Shown: positions 1 through 6,229 of the stretch, piece after piece
Numbering within the stretch: position 1 is the first letter of the stretch
How the letters are laid out: the number at the start of each line of letters is the position of its first letter
Origin: Anaerolineae bacterium
Lineage (GTDB): Bacteria; Chloroflexota; Anaerolineae; UBA4142
Assembly: GCA_026417715.1 (NCBI GenBank)
Contig: JAOACU010000089.1
Span: 1 to 10,038, forward strand
Direction of reading: 5' to 3'
DNA length: 10,038 bases
The notes under the pieces: generated by a model
The model's database searches: none
What the model was told of the DNA's origin: nothing
What the model saw: only the letters and a program-made list of their open reading frames with translations
Program-made: the position numbers and the translations under genes

Positions 1-264
1 GAATTGCAAGGCAAGAATTTGGTGCTCTCGGTGGGCTTGTCGCATCAAGTTACCATCGAGGCGCCACCCGGCATCACCTTCACCGTTGATAAATCACAGC
101 GCGTCTTTACGGTCGAAGGTATAGACAAACAACTGGTCGGCGAAATTGCTGCGCGCATTCGCGCGGTGCGTCCACCTGAACCCTACAAAGGCAAGGGCAT
201 TCGTTATCAAGGCGAAAAGATTCGCCGCAAAGCCGGCAAAGCCGGTAAGACAGGAGCGAAATAA
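1..264 (+). CDS. rplF: 50S ribosomal protein L6, C-terminal part (5' end off contig)
   Basis: L6 is a primary 23S rRNA-binding protein of the large subunit, near the factor-binding region. The frame is open from base 1 and ends at TAA 262-264, giving 87 codons, about half of the usual 175-180 residues; the N-terminal half lies beyond the contig edge. The family signature is plain: VEGIDKQLVGEIAARIRAVRPPEP followed by YKGKGIRYQGEKI and a lysine/arginine-rich tail, which is the second alpha/beta domain and the conserved C-terminus of L6. The ATG-like codon at base 4 is actually TTG inside the protein and is not a start. rplR follows after 38 bp on the same strand, the standard spc-operon order. 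Identity is certain; only the truncation by the contig end limits it. Confidence 0.96.
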   Translation, partial: ELQGKNLVLSVGLSHQVTIEAPPGITFTVDKSQRVFTVEGIDKQLVGEIAARIRAVRPPEPYKGKGIRYQGEKIRRKAGKAGKTGAK

Positions 265-268
265 AATC

Positions 269-290
269 TCGCGCGGATACAATCGCGCGA
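269..290 (+). repeat. short GC-rich stem-loop in rplF-rplR gap
   Basis: TCGCGCG (269-275) and CGCGCGA (284-290) are perfect 7-bp inverted arms around an 8-nt loop, in the 38-bp gap and just before the rplR ribosome binding site. There is no T-run after it, so it is not an obvious terminator. It could be a minor processing or attenuation hairpin, or chance in a sequence rich in CGCG. Confidence 0.45.
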
Positions 291-302
291 TGAGGGAGAT
301 GT

Positions 303-668
303 ATGAAGACATTGGAAACACACGTGCGGCGTGCGCGACGCCATCGTCGCGTGCGCGCCAAAATCAAAGGCACGCCCGAACGCCCGCGCTTGAACGTGTT
401 TCGGAGCGCACGCCACATCTTTACACAAATCATTGACGATACCAAAGGACACACGCTGGTTGCCGCTTCGACGTTGGATGCCGAGATTCGCGCTCAAGCG
501 GCACAGTTGAAAAAGACCGAAGAAGCCAAAGCCGTTGGCAAGTTACTGGCACAACGCGCGCTGAGTCAAGGCATCAAGCGTGTGGTGTTTGATCGCGGCG
601 GCTACAAGTATCACGGGCGCGTGGCAGCGTTGGCAAGCGGCGCGCGCGAAGGTGGTCTCGAGTTCTAG
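303..668 (+). CDS. rplR: 50S ribosomal protein L18
   Basis: L18 binds 5S rRNA and helps dock it in the central protuberance of the large subunit. The 121-residue product matches the usual length of about 115-122. It has a basic N-terminal extension (residues 1-25, many Arg), the RPRLNVFRS segment (28-36), which is the classic start of the L18 fold, and the conserved VFDRGGYKYHGRV block near 95-107, with the usual hydrophobic/Phe C-terminus. The start is ATG at 303, preceded by GAGGGAG as ribosome binding site. It lies between rplF and rpsE, as in the standard spc operon, with 17 bp to the next gene. Nothing unusual is seen. Confidence 0.97.
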   Translation: MKTLETHVRRARRHRRVRAKIKGTPERPRLNVFRSARHIFTQIIDDTKGHTLVAASTLDAEIRAQAAQLKKTEEAKAVGKLLAQRALSQGIKRVVFDRGGYKYHGRVAALASGAREGGLEF

Positions 669-685
669 TCACGGGGAGAAAGTCA

Positions 686-1252
686 ATGCCAAAAGGTACA
701 GCCAAAGTTTCGCGAGTACGGGAACGCGAGCAGGAAGAAGGACCGAAATTCGACGAGCGCGTCGTTTCGATCACGCGCACGGCAAAAGTCGTTAAAGGCG
801 GACGCCACTTTGGCTTTCGCGTGGTCGTCGTCGCGGGCGATAACAACGGTAGCGTTGGCGTGGGTGTGGGCAAAGCGCGCGAAGTGCCCGATGCGATTCG
901 CAAAGGCACAGAACGCGCGCGCAAAGCCATGGTGAAAATCCCACTGGCAGGTACCACGATTCCGCATCAAGTCATTGCCAAGTTCGGCGCGTCCGAAGTG
1001 TTGCTCAAGCCGGCGACACCCGGCACCGGTGTCATCGCCGCCGGTGGTGTGCGCGCGGTGTTGGAATGCGCGGGCGTGCGCGATGTGTTGACCAAATCGC
1101 TCGGCAGTTCCAATCGCTTGAATGTCGTGCGCGCGACGTGGGAAGCGCTCAAGCAGATGAAGGATGTCGAAGAGGAAGCCAAGCGGCGCAACAAACCCGT
1201 CCAGCAATTATTGCCACCCTGGAGGAAGACGTCAGATGTCAAATCCGGCTAA
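686..1252 (+). CDS. rpsE: 30S ribosomal protein S5
   Basis: S5 sits on the back of the small subunit near the mRNA entry channel and contributes to decoding accuracy. The product is 188 residues, slightly longer than the usual 160-170. The N-terminal double-stranded-RNA-binding-like domain spans about 22-88 (FDERVVSI, KGGRHFGF, GVGVGKAREVPDAI) and the C-terminal domain about 93-165 (PHQVIAKFGASEVLLKPA, GTGVIAAGGVRAVLE, SSNRLNVVRATWEAL). The extra length is a charged C-terminal tail after residue 165. GGGGAGAA (673-680) is the ribosome binding site for ATG 686. The gene's last 17 bp overlap the start of rpmD, and its 3' end carries the GGAGGA that serves rpmD, so the two are translationally coupled. 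Confidence 0.97.
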   Translation: MPKGTAKVSRVREREQEEGPKFDERVVSITRTAKVVKGGRHFGFRVVVVAGDNNGSVGVGVGKAREVPDAIRKGTERARKAMVKIPLAGTTIPHQVIAKFGASEVLLKPATPGTGVIAAGGVRAVLECAGVRDVLTKSLGSSNRLNVVRATWEALKQMKDVEEEAKRRNKPVQQLLPPWRKTSDVKSG

Positions 1253-1430
1253 ACTGCGTATCACTTGGGTCAAGAGTGCGATTGGATACAACAAGAAACA
1301 AAAAGCCACCATCGCGGCGTTAGGGTTGCGTAAACTGGGACAAGTGGTCGAAAAACCGGACACGCCCCAAGTGCGCGGGATGGTGTTTGCGGTACGCCAC
1401 TTGGTCAAGTGTGAAGAGGTCAAAGAGTAG
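1236..1430 (+). CDS. rpmD: 50S ribosomal protein L30
   Basis: L30 is a small large-subunit protein. The product is 64 residues, within the family's 58-65. The core LRITWVKSAIGYNKKQKATI, then the LGLRKL turn and PQVRGMVFAVRHLVK, is the typical bacterial L30 sequence. I chose ATG 1236 over an in-frame ATG at 1164 because the family begins immediately before this Leu-Arg-Ile strand, and because GGAGGA (1221-1226) stands 9-10 bases upstream. The start overlaps the last 17 bp of rpsE. The TAG stop (1428-1430) lies inside the left arm of an 11-bp palindrome that fills the gap to rplO. Confidence 0.95.
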   Translation: MSNPAKLRITWVKSAIGYNKKQKATIAALGLRKLGQVVEKPDTPQVRGMVFAVRHLVKCEEVKE

Positions 1431-1453
1431 GACAAATTTTAGATTTGTCCTAC
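1427..1453 (+). repeat. 11-bp perfect palindrome at rpmD 3' end
   Basis: GTAGGACAAAT (1427-1437) and ATTTGTCCTAC (1443-1453) are perfect inverted arms around a 5-nt loop. The rpmD stop codon is part of the left arm. No T-run follows, so it is probably a small dispersed palindromic repeat, or an mRNA-stabilising hairpin between rpmD and rplO, rather than a terminator. The rest of the gap (1454-1482) holds only the rplO ribosome binding site. Confidence 0.75.
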
Positions 1454-1482
1454 CTTCCATCTGTGTAAGGTGAGAGAGTCAA

Positions 1483-1932
1483 ATGAAACTACACGAACTA
1501 CAACCCGCCGAAGGATCGAAGCATCGTCGGCGACGCGTGGGACGCGGCATTGCCGCTGGACAAGGCAAGACCGCTGGGCGTGGCACCAAAGGTCAGCGCG
1601 CCCGTACGGGACGTGGCATCAAGCCGTACTTTGAAGGTGGGCAATTGCCTCTCGTGCGTCGTTTGCCACACAATCGCGGCTTTACGAATATCTTTCACGT
1701 CGAGTACAACGTCGTCAATCTGGGCGCGCTCGATGCCAAGTTTGAAGCCGGCGCGCGCGTGACGCCGGAAATTTTGGCGGAGCGCGGTCTGGTGCGTTCG
1801 CCTGAAAATGTGAAAATCTTGGGCAATGGCACATTGACCAAGCCGTTGACGATTCAAGCGCACGCCTTTTCTGCTAGCGCGAAAGAAAAAATCGTCGCGG
1901 CAGGAGGCACCGTCGAGACGATTGGTCAATGA
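1483..1932 (+). CDS. rplO: 50S ribosomal protein L15
   Basis: L15 is a late-assembly large-subunit protein with an extended, very basic N-terminus that threads through 23S rRNA. The product is 149 residues, typical for the family. The N-terminal glycine/arginine-rich arm (about 12-45: HRRRRVGRG, GRGTKGQRARTGRG) leads into FEGGQLPLVRRLPHNRGF (50-67), the L15 hallmark. The C-terminal globular domain follows, with the VKILGNG and AHAFSASAKEKI blocks at about 106-135. The start is ATG 1483, preceded by AAGGTGAGAG. The TGA stop (1930-1932) falls within the first copy of a CAATGAGC repeat that continues toward secY, so the extreme C-terminal codons merge into repeat sequence. Confidence 0.97.
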   Translation: MKLHELQPAEGSKHRRRRVGRGIAAGQGKTAGRGTKGQRARTGRGIKPYFEGGQLPLVRRLPHNRGFTNIFHVEYNVVNLGALDAKFEAGARVTPEILAERGLVRSPENVKILGNGTLTKPLTIQAHAFSASAKEKIVAAGGTVETIGQ

Positions 1933-2052
1933 GCCAAACGCTTCGCTCAATGAGCCAATTCGTCAATGAGCCAATGAGCCAAAATGCAGATTGGAGATTG
2001 GAGATTAGAGATTAGATTTGGCTCATTGGTAAATTGGTTCATTGGCTCATTG
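1927..2052. repeat. nested inverted 8-mer repeats enclosing a heptamer array (rplO-secY gap)
   Basis: CAATGAGCCAA occurs at 1927, 1948, 1964 and 1972; the last two overlap with an 8-bp period. Its reverse complement occurs at 2018 and 2042, with a one-mismatch copy at 2034. The arms CCAATGAGCCAAA (1971-1983) and TTTGGCTCATTGG (2017-2029) form a perfect 13-bp stem. The loop holds four tandem heptamers, AGATTGG twice and AGATTAG twice (1988-2015). The element fills the whole gap and includes the rplO stop codon. No gene is seen here. A dispersed repeat family is likely. Confidence 0.85.
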
Positions 2053-2065
2053 TTCTGGAGGAATT

Positions 2066-3346
2066 ATGCTTGACGCGCTGAAAAACGCGATGCAGTTACC
2101 CGATCTACGGAACAAGATTTTGTTCACGTTGGGTATCTTGGTGGTCTATCGTCTTGCCGCGCATATTCCGGTGCCGGGCGTTGATCCGCAGGCGTTGGAT
2201 ACACTCTTTCGCGCGAACCAATTGCTGGGCTTTCTCGATTTGTTCTCTGGTGGCGCGCTCTCTAACTTTTCGATTGTAGCAATGGGTGTGTATCCGTACA
2301 TCACCGCGCAAATCATTATGCAACTTGCTATCGGTATCGTTCCGCAACTCGAACGGTTGTGGAAGGAAGGCGGCGAAGCCGGACGCGCCCAGATTACACG
2401 CTGGACTTATTTGCTGACCGTACCTTTGGCGGCACTGCAAGCGTTCGCGCAAGCAATGATGTTGACCCAAAGCAATCCGCCAGTGCTGACGAACTTTGGT
2501 TTGCAAACGCACCCGCTGGAAACAATCTCAGTGATCATCACCCTGACAGCGGGAACGATCTTTGCGATTTGGCTGGGGCAGTTGATCACCGAACAAGGTA
2601 TCGGTAGTGGTATTTCGATCATCATCTTTGGCGGTATCGTCGCTGGCATTCCGCAACGTATCGGGCAGATGTTGGAGCAACCGCTGACGCTGATCTTTTT
2701 TACCGTTGTAACCATCATCACCATCGTTGGAATTATCTTGGTGCAAGAAGGGCATCGGCGCGTGCCAGTGCAGTATGGCAAGCGCGTGCGCGGCACCAAG
2801 ATGTACGGCGGACAAGGCACACACATTCCGTTGCGCGTCAATTCGTCGGGAATGATTCCGCTCATCTTTGCGATTTCGATTCTGATTTTCCCAGGTGTGA
2901 TTGCCAGTTACTTTGCCGCGCCGCCGGGGCAACCTGAAAACATCGCCAATTGGATCGTTAACGCGTTTAATCAGAATAGCCCGGTGTACTGGATCGCCTA
3001 TTTCATTATGGTCGTTGGCTTTACGTTCTTTTACACCGATGTTATCTTTCGGCAACAGAACTTGGCAGAAGTGTTGCAAAAACAAGGTGGGTTCATTCCG
3101 GGCATTCGACCGGGCAAACGCACCGAAGAGTACTTGAACGGCGTCTTGCAACGCATCACTCTCGTCGGCGCACTCTTTTTGGGCTTGGTTGCTATTTTGC
3201 CGTTCCTTGTGCGCGACGTGACCGAGACGAACGCGATGATCATCACGAGCACTGGCTTGCTCATCGTTGTTGGCGTGGTGCTGGACACAATGAAGCAGTT
3301 GCAAGCGCAGTTGGTGATGCGCCATTACGAAGGATTCATCAAGTAG
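2066..3346 (+). CDS. secY: protein translocase channel subunit SecY
   Basis: SecY is the membrane channel of the Sec translocon and works with SecE, SecG and SecA. The product is 426 residues, the usual length, and many strongly hydrophobic segments along the chain are consistent with ten membrane helices. TM1 is near 17-36, followed by the plug region (58-83: LDLFSGGALSNFSIVAMGVYPYI). LITEQGIGSGISIIIFGGIVAG (173-194) is characteristic. The basic cytoplasmic loop with RRVPVQYGKR (231-240) matches the C4 loop. GGFIPGIRPGKRTEEYL (341-357), with its conserved Arg, matches the C5 loop that contacts SecA or the ribosome. I chose ATG 2066 over an in-frame ATG at 2042: GGAGGA (2057-2062) is correctly spaced for 2066, and 2042 lies in the repeat. 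adk follows after a 116-bp repeat-containing gap. Confidence 0.97.
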   Translation: MLDALKNAMQLPDLRNKILFTLGILVVYRLAAHIPVPGVDPQALDTLFRANQLLGFLDLFSGGALSNFSIVAMGVYPYITAQIIMQLAIGIVPQLERLWKEGGEAGRAQITRWTYLLTVPLAALQAFAQAMMLTQSNPPVLTNFGLQTHPLETISVIITLTAGTIFAIWLGQLITEQGIGSGISIIIFGGIVAGIPQRIGQMLEQPLTLIFFTVVTIITIVGIILVQEGHRRVPVQYGKRVRGTKMYGGQGTHIPLRVNSSGMIPLIFAISILIFPGVIASYFAAPPGQPENIANWIVNAFNQNSPVYWIAYFIMVVGFTFFYTDVIFRQQNLAEVLQKQGGFIPGIRPGKRTEEYLNGVLQRITLVGALFLGLVAILPFLVRDVTETNAMIITSTGLLIVVGVVLDTMKQLQAQLVMRHYEGFIK

Positions 3347-3362
3347 TAACCAATGGTGCTAC

Positions 3363-3442
3363 TTGTCATTCTGAGCGACCGCAGGGAGCGAAGAATCTCA
3401 CAAACCACTTGGCGAGACGCTTCGCTGCACTCAGCGTGACAA
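3363..3442. repeat. imperfect palindromic dispersed repeat (CATTCTGAG type) in secY-adk gap
   Basis: Outer arms TTGTCATTCTGAG (3363-3375) and CTCAGCGTGACAA (3430-3442) pair with one wobble and one mismatch. Inner arms GAGCGAAGAATCTC (3386-3399) and GAGACGCTTCGCT (3414-3426) also pair imperfectly. This resembles the CATTCTGAGCGAAGCGAAG...GAATGAC intergenic palindrome that recurs in many repeat-rich bacterial genomes; I recall this from general knowledge and have not searched. No promoter or terminator is obvious inside it. Confidence 0.8.
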
Positions 3443-3462
3443 AGGGCTTTACGGAGGCAGTC

Positions 3463-4125
3463 GTGAGTGACGCGTCCAAGTACATCATCCTGCTCGGCGC
3501 GCCGGGCGCGGGCAAAGGCACGCAAGCCGAAATTCTGCGCGAACGTTTTGGACTAGCCCACGTTTCGAGTGGCGATCTCTTTCGCGAGAACGTTGCCAAG
3601 CAAACGCCGTTGGGGCTTCTTGCCAAGACGTATATGGACAAGGGCGAGTTGGTCCCAGACGACGTGACGATCAAGATGGTGATGGAGCGGATCGCGCGCG
3701 ACGATTGTGCGCGCGGCGTCATCTTCGATGGTTTTCCGCGCACCGAAGCGCAAGCGCGCGCGCTCGATGCGGCACTCGCGCAAGCGAACAAGAAAATCGG
3801 TGCGGTGATTTACATCCGCGTCCCCGATGCGGTCTTGGTTGAACGCTTGTCCGCGCGCTGGAGTTGTCCGACGTGTGGCGCGGTGTACAATCAATTGACT
3901 AGTCCGCCGCGTGTTGCGGGCAAGTGCGACAAAGACGGCAGCGCGCTCACCCAGCGCGACGATGACAAGCCCGCAACGGTGCGCCGACGCTTGGAGGTGT
4001 ATCACCAGCAGACTGCGCCGCTCATCGCGTACTATCAGCGCGCTGGATTGTTGCGCGAAGTGAACGGTGAACAGCCCATCGAGCAAGTGACGCTGGCGCT
4101 CACGCACATCACCCAAGCCCTGTAA
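3463..4125 (+). CDS. adk: adenylate kinase
   Basis: Adenylate kinase interconverts ATP + AMP and 2 ADP in the cytosol. The P-loop GAPGAGKGTQ is at residues 12-21, the AMP-binding SSGDLFR at 35-41 and FDGFPRT at 88-94. The LID region is the long form with a zinc site: Cys135, Cys138, Cys155 and Asp158 (CPTC...CDKD), the three-Cys/one-Asp variant known from Bacillus subtilis adenylate kinase. From the GTG at 3463 the product is 220 residues, right for a long-LID enzyme. I prefer this start because GGAGG (3453-3457) is five bases upstream and the P-loop then falls at its usual distance from the N-terminus. An in-frame ATG at 3409 lies inside the dispersed repeat and lacks a good site. map begins 11 bp after the stop. 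Confidence 0.96.
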   Translation: MSDASKYIILLGAPGAGKGTQAEILRERFGLAHVSSGDLFRENVAKQTPLGLLAKTYMDKGELVPDDVTIKMVMERIARDDCARGVIFDGFPRTEAQARALDAALAQANKKIGAVIYIRVPDAVLVERLSARWSCPTCGAVYNQLTSPPRVAGKCDKDGSALTQRDDDKPATVRRRLEVYHQQTAPLIAYYQRAGLLREVNGEQPIEQVTLALTHITQAL

Positions 4126-4136
4126 GGTGCGCGCGT

Positions 4137-4886
4137 GTGATTGTCATCAAATCGAAAAGCGAACTCGCGATTATGCGCGAAGCCGGACGCATCGTTGCCA
4201 AGACGTTGGAGGAACTGAAACAGATCATCCGCCCCGGCGTGACGACGTACGAACTCGATCAACTCGCGCAAACGATCATCACGCGACACGGTGCGGTGCC
4301 GACGTTCAAGGGGTATCGTGGTTTTCCGGCGTCCATTTGCACTTCGATCAATCACGAAGTTGTGCATGGCATTCCGAGCAAAAAGCGCGTGCTGAACGAA
4401 GGCGACATTATTTCGATTGACGTGGGCGCGACACTCAAAGGGCTGATTGGTGACGCGGCGATTACATTGCCAGTCGGACGCGTTTCGGAGCGCGCGCGGC
4501 GATTGCTGGAGACGACCGAAGGCGCGCTGTGGGCAGCGATTGCTCAATGTCGCGCAGGCAACTATTTGGAAGACATTTCCGCCGCGATTCAAGATTACGC
4601 CGAATCGCGCGGCTATTCGGTAGTGCGCGAGTATGTGGGGCACGGAGTCGGACGGCAAATGCACGAAGACCCCCAAGTGCCCAACTTTCGACAAGGCAAG
4701 CGCGGACCGCAACTCAAACCGGGAATGACACTCGCGCTCGAACCGATGGTGAACGAAGGCACAGCCGAGACGCGCGTCTTGCGTGACAAGTGGACTGTCG
4801 TCACCAAAGATGGCAAACTCTCGGCGCACTTTGAACACACGGTTGCCATCACCAACGGCGAACCGGACATTTTGACACTACCTTAA
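4137..4886 (+). CDS. map: methionine aminopeptidase, type I
   Basis: This enzyme removes the initiator methionine from nascent proteins and uses a two-metal centre. The product is 249 residues from a GTG start, typical for the bacterial type Ia form. All five metal ligands are present, two positions earlier than in the Escherichia coli enzyme: Asp95, Asp106, His169, Glu202 and Glu233. The substrate-contacting His77 is also present. They lie in the expected motifs: INHEVVHGIP, IDVGATLKG..GDAA, GHGVGRQMHEDP, LALEPMVNEG and HFEHTVAIT. AAGGTG (4124-4129), overlapping the adk stop, serves as ribosome binding site; the gap to adk is 11 bp, so the two are surely cotranscribed. No N-terminal SH3-binding or zinc-finger extension is present. 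Confidence 0.97.
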   Translation: MIVIKSKSELAIMREAGRIVAKTLEELKQIIRPGVTTYELDQLAQTIITRHGAVPTFKGYRGFPASICTSINHEVVHGIPSKKRVLNEGDIISIDVGATLKGLIGDAAITLPVGRVSERARRLLETTEGALWAAIAQCRAGNYLEDISAAIQDYAESRGYSVVREYVGHGVGRQMHEDPQVPNFRQGKRGPQLKPGMTLALEPMVNEGTAETRVLRDKWTVVTKDGKLSAHFEHTVAITNGEPDILTLP

Positions 4887-4894
4887 CGTTGTCT

Positions 4895-4979
4895 TACTGA
4901 ACACTGAATACTGAATACTGCTTACTGCGTATTGCATACTGAATACTGAACACTGTCCTACTGAACACTGGAACCTGGA
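4895..4979. repeat. heptamer tandem array TACTGAA between map and rpmJ
   Basis: Nine uninterrupted 7-bp units (4895-4957) vary around TACTGAA (CACTGAA, TACTGCT, TACTGCG, TATTGCA, CACTGTC). A 1-nt slip at 4958 is followed by three more units to 4979. The last unit runs into the GGAGG that serves rpmJ. infA often occupies this position in other bacteria; no infA-like ORF is seen here. The array has no coding potential that I can support. Confidence 0.9.
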
Positions 4980-4985
4980 GGCACA

Positions 4986-5099
4986 ATGAAAGTTCGACCT
5001 TCCGTGAAACCGCGTTGCGAAAAATGCAAAGTCATCCGACGACGCGGCGTGGTACGCGTAGTTTGTGAAAATCCCAAACACAATCAGCGACAAGGATAA
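4986..5099 (+). CDS. rpmJ: 50S ribosomal protein L36 (zinc-binding form)
   Basis: L36 is the smallest bacterial ribosomal protein, a 37-residue zinc ribbon at the base of the L7/L12 stalk. The sequence starts MKVRPSVKPRCEKCKVIRR. The zinc ligands are Cys11, Cys14, Cys27 and His32, so this is the C+ (zinc-binding) paralogue type. GGAGG (4977-4981) stands four bases before ATG 4986. It is in the expected place after map, but infA is missing between them, and the rpsM-rpsK-rpsD-rpoA genes that usually follow are replaced by a heptamer array and an opposite-strand truncated aroA. The ORF of that aroA fragment runs 16 bp into the 3' end of this gene on the other strand. Confidence 0.96.
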   Translation: MKVRPSVKPRCEKCKVIRRRGVVRVVCENPKHNQRQG

Positions 5100-5836
5100 T
5101 TTGGAGAGTTTGGAGTTCGGAATTTGGAGTTCGGAATTCGGAGTTCGGAGTTCGGGGTTCGGAGTTCGGTGATGGGGACGATTTGCACTGTGCCATTCGT
5201 GCTTTGCAATTTCACGCCGCACGCTTGCAACATTCGCTCGGTGTGATCGCGCGATAAACTGGGTTCACGAATCGTAGTGGGCGAATCGGCGAAGAGACCA
5301 GCGAGCAAAATCGCGGATTTGACTTGTGCGCTGGCGACTGGCAAGGTGTAATCAATTCCGCGCAATCGCGCACCACGAATCGCCAGTGGAGGCAATTGAT
5401 CGTTCGCACGCGCGATAATCGTCGCGCCCATCTGGCGCAACGGTTCGATGATGCGCGCCATCGGACGACGTTTCAGGGCGGGCGTGCCATCGAGAATCGA
5501 AAGAAAATTTTGTCCCGCACACACGCCCGCCAGCAAACGCATCGTCGTACCCGATCCGTGACAGAACAACACTTCGCTGGGTTCGCGCAACGAATGTACA
5601 CCGCGCCCACGCACGACGAGTGTCGCCGGTGCAAGTGGTGTGATCTCCACACCGAGCGCGCGCAGACAATCGAGTGTGGCGTGCGTGGTGGTGCTCGCTA
5701 AAAAATTTTCGATGCGCGTTTCGCCATTGGCAAGTGCCGCGACAATCGCCGCGCGATGCGAGATGGATTTATCGGCGGGCACGTGAACGGTGCCACGCAA
5801 AGGTTGAACGGAAGGAGAAATAAAAAACTGGGTCAT
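5084..5836 (-). pseudogene. aroA: EPSP synthase (3-phosphoshikimate 1-carboxyvinyltransferase), N-terminal half only
   Basis: Intact AroA joins shikimate-3-phosphate and PEP in the shikimate pathway and is about 430 residues long, with two similar domains closing over the substrates. Here only residues 1 to about 222 are AroA-like. PADKSISHRA (20-29) carries the conserved Lys23, Ser24 and Arg28. The SGTTMRLLAG block is at 95-104, DGTPALKRRPMARI at 116-129, ASAQVKSAILLAG at 168-180 and SRDHTERML at 195-203. The usual GN before SGTTMR is HG here. From residue 223 to the stop the frame reads through a heptamer array and ends inside rpmJ, so the second domain and its catalytic residues are absent. 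It could be a real pseudogene or half of a gene split by an assembly join. The ATG at 5834-5836 has only a weak ribosome binding site. It lies in the same direction as the aromatic operon to the right. Confidence 0.88.
5103..5169. repeat. heptamer tandem array GGAGTTC at rpmJ/aroA junction
   Basis: Eight in-phase 7-bp units run from 5112 to 5167 (GGAGTTC with variants GGAATTT, GGAATTC and GGGGTTC). Degenerate units stand on the left (5103-5111) and a partial unit on the right. The array begins four bases after the rpmJ stop and ends where aroA homology begins on the other strand. Read on that strand it encodes an artificial seven-residue period (ELRTPNS, ELRIPNS, KFRTPNS) at the aroA C-terminus. 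This is the point where both neighbouring units break. Confidence 0.92.
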
Positions 5837-5860
5837 GGCTGATTCTTTTTCGTTCCCAAG

Positions 5861-5890
5861 TTGACGGTCATCGTATTAGTATGTTATACT
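5861..5890 (+). promoter_or_regulatory. sigma-70-type promoter for the DUF4258/YgiT pair
   Basis: TTGACG (5861-5866) and TATACT (5885-5890) are separated by 18 bp, and TG one base before the -10 box makes an extended -10. The predicted start of transcription is near 5897-5898. That leaves only about 5-6 nt before the ATG at 5903, with no ribosome binding site, so the mRNA would be nearly leaderless. It lies in the 66-bp divergent gap between aroA and the toxin-like gene. Confidence 0.75.
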
Positions 5891-5902
5891 CGGTTTGATT
5901 GT

Positions 5903-6229
5903 ATGGATATAATTCAAAAGCAGAATTTTATCCAAGCCAAAGCGGCAGAGGGAAGAATCCACTGGTCTCGACACGCGCTGGCTGAATTATCTGCGGAGAG
6001 TTGGACTGTCTACCAAGTCGAATCGGCCTTGCACCGTGCCGAGATTATCGAAGACTATGCACATCTTCACAGACATTTGCCGGACTGTTTGGTATTGGCA
6101 TCTATTCCGGACGGCACTCCCATTCATGCCGTTATTGCGATGAACCTTGCTCAAGACTATATTTTGATTGTTACGGTGTATCAACCTACAGAACAGGAGT
6201 GGTACGATGATTGGCGAACTCGTAAATGA
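5903..6229 (+). CDS. DUF4258 family protein, probable toxin of a TA-like pair
   Basis: This 108-residue protein matches the DUF4258 pattern: a basic WSRHALAEL segment (21-29) with a conserved His, EIIEDY (47-52), LVLAS plus PIHAVIA (63-79), and an ILIVTVYQP...W..DWRTR ending (87-107). DUF4258 proteins are often encoded next to YgiT-type zinc-finger proteins and resemble RelE/ParE-like toxins in size and context; a ribonuclease activity is suspected for the group but is not shown by this sequence. I chose ATG 5903 over upstream in-frame TTG 5861 because the TTG is part of the -35 box. The next gene starts within its last 23 bp. It faces opposite to both aromatic genes around it, suggesting an inserted module. 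Confidence 0.82.
   Translation: MDIIQKQNFIQAKAAEGRIHWSRHALAELSAESWTVYQVESALHRAEIIEDYAHLHRHLPDCLVLASIPDGTPIHAVIAMNLAQDYILIVTVYQPTEQEWYDDWRTRK

Noticed and set aside
1427..1453. Terminator after rpmD
   Set aside because: The stem is only AT-rich to moderate and no T-run follows the 3' arm. It lies inside a cotranscribed ribosomal cluster, so it was kept as a palindrome only.
2528..3325. 265-codon open frame on the - strand opposite secY
   Set aside because: An antisense shadow of secY, dominated by Asp/His/Asn/Gln/Arg, with no domain that I recognise.
4895..5169. CRISPR array
   Set aside because: Units are 7 bp with no spacers, and there are no cas genes; these are simple tandem heptamers.
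5324..5701. 125-codon + strand frame opposite aroA
   Set aside because: It is antisense to clear AroA motifs, and its composition (Arg, His, Thr) is that of a shadow frame.
5861..5902. Upstream TTG start giving the DUF4258 protein 14 more residues
   Set aside because: The TTG is the beginning of the -35 box, and the DUF4258 homology starts after ATG 5903.
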